This document shows positions 41,887 to 46,305 of a DNA stretch of 46,305 nt, in pieces. How positions within the stretch are numbered: position 1 is the first letter of the stretch; each line of letters begins with the position of its first letter. The position numbers and the translations under genes are program-made. The notes beneath the pieces were generated by a model. That model ran no database searches. It was not told the origin of the DNA and saw only the letters and a program-made list of their open reading frames with translations. The DNA is from Bacillota bacterium. GTDB lineage: Bacteria > Bacillota > Sulfobacillia > JAJYWN01 > JAJZPE01. The DNA lies in NCBI GenBank assembly GCA_036504675.1, contig DASXUT010000145.1, positions 1-46,305 of the forward strand, read 5' to 3'.

Positions 41887-41920
41887 ATGGCCCCCGTGGC
41901 TGGAAAGCCGCGGGGGCCAT
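41887..41920 (+). terminator. Terminator-like hairpin after fmdB
   Basis: GGCCCCCGTGGCT / AGCCGCGGGGGCC stem with a GGAA-type loop, followed by a short T-rich stretch. Its core CCCCCGTGGCyGGAAAGCCG is nearly identical to the hairpin at 45895-45926. Confidence 0.7.
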
Positions 41921-41986
41921 CTGTTCTGCCTTGACTTTGACACCCGGCACAATAAAGCCCTGCTAGACAGGGGTTCACTTGTTGCT

Positions 41987-42475
41987 CTAGCCACTGGCGG
42001 GGTCAAGATTGCGCCGCGTCGGCACTTCCAGACCCAGCTTGGCCAGGAGAGCCGGTGTTCGAGCAGCCGTTCGAGAAGGTAGGCCAGGACGCAGACCATC
42101 ACGTGGCCCCGGACCCGGCTGTCCGTCCAGTGGTAGACCGGGCGGACCTCAAGCGGGGTCTTTGCCATCGTAATGAGCGTCCTCGGCGATCCGCTTTCGG
42201 TTCAGGCTCACCTCTTGCTCCCTGAAGCTGACGTAGCGGCGGGCGGCGCCCTTCAAGAGGGACTTGGCTCCGGAGGCGATCTGCTCCTCGATGTGAGCGA
42301 CGATGCCCGCCCGTTCGTTACGGTCCCGTTCGGCCTCCTGGGGGTTCAGGCAGACGATGTAGCGCTTCCCGTCAAGCCAGGCTTCTTTGACCCGGAGGTT
42401 CTTGGCGACGACCTTGTAACGTCCCGCTCTGGCCGGAGCTTTCCGGGTCGACAGGTGCCGGAGCCTGGTCCCCAC
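41987..42475 (-). pseudogene. Decayed IS1634-type transposase fragment
   Basis: From 42475 downward the minus strand encodes a transposase C-terminal part (VKEAWLDGKRYIVCLNPQEAERDRNER... EDAHYDGK) that is interrupted at a stop near 42150. The adjacent frame resumes with LEVRPVYHWTDSRVRGHVMVCVLAYLLE, so the catalytic middle between YDGK and the final block is deleted. A further shift gives LAKLGLEVPTRRNLDPASG and a stop at 41987. The N-terminal half is missing. No terminal inverted repeats or target duplication could be identified. Confidence 0.75.
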
Positions 42476-42481
42476 AATGTA

Positions 42482-43561
42482 GTGTCAAGGCCCATGATCA
42501 ACCACTGCGGCAAGGAGTTCGCCGCCCTCTTCCTCGAGGTTACCGATGGGGTCAAGAAGGTCTTTCAAACCGAAGGCGACGTCCTGATCTTCCCTTCAGC
42601 GGGGACCGGCGGGCTGGAGGCCGCCATCGTGGTCTCTTCTCCCCGGCTACAGGGTCCTGGCCGTATCCATCGGAGTCTTCGGCGATCGTTTCGCCGAGAT
42701 GGCTTCGACCTTCGGGCTCGAGGTCCAGAAGATCAGCGTCCCCCGGGGGCGGGCCGTGGACCCGGCGGCCGTGGAGGCCCGCCTTGCCGAGGACCGCGAA
42801 CACAAGATCAAGGGTGTGTTTGTCACCCACCATGAGACGTCGACGGGCGTCGAGAATGACATCCAGCCGTAAGCCGGGGTCGCGGGGTCCATCCGGCGCT
42901 GCTCCTGGTGGATGCGGTATCGCCCCTCGGCGCCATGGATCTCCAGACCGCCAACTGGCGGGTGGACGCCCGTCATCACCGCCTCGCAGAAGGCGCTGAT
43001 GGTCCCGCCGGGGCTGGCGTTGATCAGCCTGAACGGCCGGGCCTGGGCCGCGAATAAGGCGTCGCGCATGCACAGGTACTATTGGGACTTCGCCAAAGCC
43101 AAGAAGTCGGCCCTCTCGAGCCAGACCCCTATACGCCCGCCGTTTCACAGCTCTATGCTTTGCGGGAGTCCCTCCGGCTGATCGAGGAGGAGGGCCTTCA
43201 GGACATCTTCGAGCATCATCGGAGGATCGCCCATGCCTCACGGGCGGGAGTCAGAGCCATGGGGCCTCAGCTCCTTGCGAGCGACGAGGATGCCTCGACC
43301 GGGGTCACCCCGGTCTTCACCCACGAGGGCGTCCCGGACGATGACTTTCGGTCCCGGCTCCGCCAGAAATTCGGCGTAACCCTGGCCGGCGGCCAGAAAG
43401 AGCTGGAGGGCAAGATTCTCCGCATCGGGCACCTGGGGCACGTGAACCCCGCGGACATCATCCTGACCATTTCCGCCATCGAGTTCGTTCTGAAGGAACT
43501 GGGCCATCCGGTCGAGATCGGGTCGACCGTCGGGGCCGCCGAGGAAATCCTGGCCAAGTGA
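42482..43561 (+). pseudogene. Broken class V aminotransferase (serine-pyruvate/alanine-glyoxylate type)
   Basis: Five pieces in alternating frames rebuild a class V PLP aminotransferase: PMINHCGKEFAALFLEV and SAGTGGLEAA; VLAVSIGVFGDRFAEMAS to VFVTHHETSTGVEND; HPALLLVDAVSPLGAMD (Asp binding the PLP ring nitrogen); ITASQKALMVPPGLAL (Lys binding PLP); DPYTPAVSQLYALRESL to the end. Frame changes lie near 42640, 42875-42890, 42965 and 43110-43125. The first 25 or so residues are missing exactly where the transposase remnant begins. The final reading frame to TGA 43561 is intact but cannot work alone. Confidence 0.85.
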
Positions 43562-43581
43562 ATCCCTTGGAGGTGCTTGGT

Positions 43582-43611
43582 ATGAACATCCAAGAGCGCA
43601 TGGTGACATGA
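43582..43611 (+). pseudogene. Possible first codons of a lost downstream gene
   Basis: TTGGAGGTGCTTGGT precedes ATG 43582, a good ribosome site, but the frame stops after nine codons. Soon after it, base composition falls sharply. It may be the start of the original next gene of the aminotransferase operon, cut off at the island boundary. Confidence 0.25.
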
Positions 43612-43686
43612 CATCTTGGTAGGCGAGCCTCGGTATGGATTCGGCGTCGCGAATCCTCATTGCTTTTGAGTCTTTCTTGTCGGAAA

Positions 43687-43791
43687 ATGGCGAACAAGAC
43701 TGGAGCAAGAACAAGGGATTGCGAGAAGGATGACGAAGAATTGACTAGGAATAAAGTGGAGGAGATGGTTCAAGATGCCAGAGAGAACTAA
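43687..43791 (+). CDS. Possible 34-residue charged protein
   Basis: ATG 43687 to TAA 43791 encodes a highly charged peptide (MANKTGARTRDCEKDDEE at the start). No ribosome site is visible. The stop directly abuts an in-frame ATG of the peptidase reading frame (TAAATG). It may be chance. Confidence 0.2.
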   Translation: MANKTGARTRDCEKDDEELTRNKVEEMVQDAREN

Positions 43792-43833
43792 ATGAAGTTT
43801 TCGGCAAACCTAAGACGGAAGGGTGAATCAAAG

Positions 43834-44739
43834 ATGCGAGTCTGGAGCGTTCAATGGAGAAGGCGAGTTCGGATCGTGACTTGGGTTCTAGCCCTGGCCG
43901 TCACCTTCTGGGCTAAGCCCGCCTATGCAATCAGCGGAGTGCAAAACCTACAAAAACCTGTAGCTGCGGCAGTCGATGGCGGATACCTCTATGGCAGCTA
44001 CGACAGTGTTCTGCCAGAACATGGCCATCGCGGTCTAGACCTCAATGCGCCTTTGAACTCAACCGTTGTGGCGTCCGCTGGAGGATGGGTTGAGACTTCG
44101 GGCTCTGATCCCAACGGATATGGCTATTGGCTTGAGCTGAGGCATACCGATTCGTATGGAAGCAGCTATTGGACCTTCTACGCCCACCTGAGCAGTTATA
44201 TCAAGAACACCCACGATCAACCCGTTTATGCCGGCGAGCCAATTGCCTACTCAGGCTCGACTGGCAAGGTGAATGGGCCTCACCTACACTTTGAGGTTCG
44301 ACAAGTCATGGACCCATATGAAGTCAGAAATCCCCTGGAGCACTTGGCTTTGTCCGCAGCATCAGGCCAGTCTGGCCTAAATGGGGCCCTAAAGGGTAAT
44401 GTTGGTGGAGTCATAAGCTACCTTCGGTCTACTTCTCCTGCCGACCAGCCCGTGATCTCTGGTGTCACGGTCGTTCAGTCGCCTGACATGTACAACTGGC
44501 CCGGGTACGCCCACACCTATGGATACATGGATGCGCTTAAGCAGAAGCCGTTTCCCGACGAAACCGACTACTACTACGGCAGAAACTACTACATTCCACG
44601 CATAGATGTGAAGGGGCTCTCGTACATAGAATACAACGTAGCTTATTCACACACCAACTATATCTCAGCGTCACAAGTGGTGGGGTTCTATAGCGGGCAA
44701 AGGTTTACGCTGGTCGACAAGATCCTGAACCACCAATAA
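43834..44739 (+). CDS. Secreted M23 family peptidase (LytM-like)
   Basis: A 301-residue exported protein. A signal peptide with three arginines, a hydrophobic core and a likely AYA cleavage site spans residues 1-32. The M23 zinc motifs are HRGLD (His65, Asp69) and HLH (His150, His152), with FYAHLS (His118) between them, so it should cleave peptidoglycan cross-bridges outside the cell. The C-terminal 130 residues, rich in Tyr and Asn, have no domain I recognise. ATG 43834 gives a proper signal peptide; ATG 43792 would add 14 residues. Codon use is much less GC-biased than in the rest of the window, a sign of transfer. Confidence 0.87.
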   Translation: MRVWSVQWRRRVRIVTWVLALAVTFWAKPAYAISGVQNLQKPVAAAVDGGYLYGSYDSVLPEHGHRGLDLNAPLNSTVVASAGGWVETSGSDPNGYGYWLELRHTDSYGSSYWTFYAHLSSYIKNTHDQPVYAGEPIAYSGSTGKVNGPHLHFEVRQVMDPYEVRNPLEHLALSAASGQSGLNGALKGNVGGVISYLRSTSPADQPVISGVTVVQSPDMYNWPGYAHTYGYMDALKQKPFPDETDYYYGRNYYIPRIDVKGLSYIEYNVAYSHTNYISASQVVGFYSGQRFTLVDKILNHQ

Positions 44740-44754
44740 GCGGGGTGAAGAGCC

Positions 44755-45879
44755 ATGCGGCGAAGTAGCTTCGTCATCGTGCTGGTGAGTGCCATGCTAT
44801 TGATCGTCGTGGCCATGTCGTTTCGTATGGATCGCCAACCTTCATCGAAGGCACTGGCCAGCGACGCTTCATACAATCGCGGCCCAATGGCTGCCGGCCC
44901 GGCGCCCGCCCTCACGCATAGCGGGCCAACCTATAGCCTGGAGTTTGCTTCCCCTTCCGGAAAGGGAGCTATCGTGCTACAAGGCAGCGATCGCATTGGC
45001 CCAGTGGAGTACAGGGACTACAGGGTTCAGTACAGACTGGGAAGTGCCCCGCTGGTCTCCTTGGACCAAGCGACCTGGTTTGACCCGAGCAGCTCTGAAA
45101 TCCACCGAAATCCGGTCAAATGGTTGTCAGATGAAGTTGCGCTCATACCACTCATGAATAGTCCCTCGGAGTATCTGAAGCTTAACACCTTGAACCTAGG
45201 GACAGGAGCCATTACCGACCTGCAAGTCCCGCTGACAAAAGTCTTCGCCTTCTCTGTGAGTCCAGACAGGACAAAGATCGCCATCCGGGGGGCTCGGGAA
45301 AACCCCGACTGGGTTACCCTGAATGTTCTCACCTACGATCTAGCCAGCAAGTCCTTTACCGAAGTATACCAGTGTAGTCCGGCCGGCACGGGGAACCCCA
45401 TGGACGGGCTATCCTGGAGGTTCAATGATGAACTGTACTTCGACGTTGCTGAGGGCACCGTACCGGCGGTAATGCGCTGGTTGGCCAAAGAACAACGGGT
45501 TGAGACCTTCCTCAGGCAAGCCTTGAACCCTCAGGTTTCTCCCTCTGGCGACCTCATCGCCTACCTCTCTGCTCCCAGTGTGTATGGAGACCCAGCCCCC
45601 GAGGGAATCATGGTGAAGTCGTTTGACGGGGCAATAGAACAGAAGATTCCTGGAGCGATAGGCCGAATAACCTGGTCCGACGACTCGGGCACTGTGGCCG
45701 TCTCCCTGCAAAGCACCGTTTGGGAGCACTCCGTGAAGCCCCTACCCTCTGGGACAACCCAAGAGATGGCCCTTCCGGCCTCTGTGAGTAGGGCCGAATT
45801 CAGAGCCGGCAAGCTCCACCTTCATGTGTGGAAGATCGTAGACGGTGACATCGTTGGGACGGACGAGATAGTAAAGTAG
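44755..45879 (+). CDS. Membrane-anchored propeller-like protein, function unknown
   Basis: A 374-residue protein with an N-terminal hydrophobic anchor (residues 6-22, no lipobox) and an extracytoplasmic part. Repeated motifs such as FSVSPDRTKIAI, LNPQVSPSGDLIAYLS and ITWSDDSGTVAV resemble TolB/PD40-type beta-propeller blades. The start follows GGGGTGAAG, 15 bases after the M23 peptidase stop, so the two are an operon and may work together at the cell surface. It shares the lower GC content of its neighbour. No catalytic motif is visible. Confidence 0.75.
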   Translation: MRRSSFVIVLVSAMLLIVVAMSFRMDRQPSSKALASDASYNRGPMAAGPAPALTHSGPTYSLEFASPSGKGAIVLQGSDRIGPVEYRDYRVQYRLGSAPLVSLDQATWFDPSSSEIHRNPVKWLSDEVALIPLMNSPSEYLKLNTLNLGTGAITDLQVPLTKVFAFSVSPDRTKIAIRGARENPDWVTLNVLTYDLASKSFTEVYQCSPAGTGNPMDGLSWRFNDELYFDVAEGTVPAVMRWLAKEQRVETFLRQALNPQVSPSGDLIAYLSAPSVYGDPAPEGIMVKSFDGAIEQKIPGAIGRITWSDDSGTVAVSLQSTVWEHSVKPLPSGTTQEMALPASVSRAEFRAGKLHLHVWKIVDGDIVGTDEIVK

Positions 45880-45894
45880 TCCCCATTCCCTGTT

Positions 45895-45926
45895 GGACCC
45901 CCGTGGCCGGAAAGCCGCGGGGGTCC
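45895..45926 (+). terminator. Terminator after the peptidase/propeller pair
   Basis: GGACCCCCGTGGC / GCCGCGGGGGTCC stem with loop CGGAAA, then a T-rich stretch (TTCGTTCTT). It is a near copy of the hairpin at 41887-41920. Confidence 0.75.
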
Positions 45927-45953
45927 TTCGTTCTTGCCGAACTGGTCTTGCCG

Positions 45954-46305
45954 CTATGTGGTCGGGGCCGCGGGAGCCGACGGTGGCGCGGAAACGGCCG
46001 GGGGAGCCCCGACCGGTGCCGGGCGCGGACGGAGTCGCGTGGCCATGATCCAGACCGCTATCCCAAGGGCCACGGTCACCAGGCTGATGACGAGGTAGGT
46101 CTGCCAGATGTCGGTGATGATCAAGCGGAGCACGCCCACGATCGGAGTGGCGTCCAGGCCGCCCGGGGACGTCCCGAGAAAGTTGGGGTCACTGAAGACC
46201 TTGGCCGAAACCTGCTGAGCGGCGGCGATCGCCCCGCCCAGGACTAACCCGCCGAGGATGAGGGGCGGGCCGAGCCACGGGCCCCAGGCCCGGCGGCCGG
46301 CGAGG
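45954..46305 (-). CDS. Membrane protein, C-terminal part (N-terminus outside window)
   Basis: About 116 residues in one open frame from the window edge to TGA 45954. Two hydrophobic segments (GPPLILGGLVLGGAIAAA and YLVISLVTVALGIAVWIM) flank a loop, and the protein ends in a Pro/Ala-rich tail. The GC-rich codon use matches the core genome, so it lies outside the low-GC island. The family is not recognised. A GTG at 46139 would give only the last helix and is unlikely to be the start. Confidence 0.6.
   Translation of the reverse strand, partial: LAGRRAWGPWLGPPLILGGLVLGGAIAAAQQVSAKVFSDPNFLGTSPGGLDATPIVGVLRLIITDIWQTYLVISLVTVALGIAVWIMATRLRPRPAPVGAPPAVSAPPSAPAAPTT

Noticed and set aside
41987-43561. 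A reverse transcriptase, toxin-antitoxin or CRISPR system in the accessory patch
   Set aside because: Only transposase and aminotransferase motifs can be read, and no repeat-spacer pattern occurs anywhere in the window.
1-46305. tRNA or rRNA genes
   Set aside because: No cloverleaf with a GTTCGA-type T-loop and matching acceptor arms, and no rRNA-like conserved stretch, was found by reading.

Overview
The window looks like a high-GC (roughly two-thirds G+C by eye) chromosomal segment of a spore-forming, menaquinone-using member of the Bacillota. The evidence is YlbJ (a sporulation membrane protein), Rex, BMP-type ABC import, menA/menG, AGGAGG-type ribosome sites and sigma-A-like promoters. 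The species cannot be named from this sequence. No rRNA, tRNA, CRISPR array or intact mobile element was seen.

Layout. (1) 1-7990, minus strand: a tight tetrapyrrole operon, hemA, a CcsA/HemX membrane protein, precorrin-2 dehydrogenase, a triple fusion HemC-CobA-HemD, hemB and a fused siroheme decarboxylase AhbA-AhbB, ending in rex. The remaining steps, AhbC and AhbD, lie at 34558-36892. Together they describe the siroheme-dependent route to heme; no coproporphyrin or protoporphyrin branch gene is present. (2) 8335-10031: menG and menA for menaquinone. (3) 10283-15331: a four-gene BMP/nucleoside-type ABC importer with a structured leader and an internal hairpin. (4) 15434-17692: ubiB and a small His-rich acidic protein. 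(5) 17962-24340: an SDR protein lacking the usual catalytic Lys, a GH1 glycosidase, a large MEDS-GAF-PAS hybrid histidine kinase and a small conserved protein. (6) 24349-25032: a DUF554 membrane protein. (7) 25128-33398: one continuous GntR-headed redox operon. It carries an alkyl-DHAP-synthase-like flavoprotein fused to Fe-S/CCG domains, a BON-GlpA-like-[2Fe-2S] flavoprotein, a frameshifted SCP2/TudS-like gene, a second flavoprotein, DUF1667 and DUF1540. This is the best candidate here for an undescribed system. (8) 33461-34480: a leader peptide coupled to a YdjM-like membrane protein. (9) 37087-41240: ylbJ and a two-domain M16 peptidase. (10) 41472-45926: fmdB, then an accessory patch with a decayed transposase, a broken aminotransferase and a lower-GC pair of exported proteins (M23 peptidase and a propeller-like protein). 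This patch is bracketed by two nearly identical hairpins. (11) The window ends in a partial membrane protein.

How it fits together. Heme, menaquinone, UbiB, Rex and the flavoprotein operon point to a respiratory lifestyle with redox-tuned control. Most neighbouring genes in the operons overlap by 4 bases (ATGA, GTGA or TTGA), so translation is coupled; these overlaps fixed many start codons. Several starts are GTG or TTG, and one is probably CTG.
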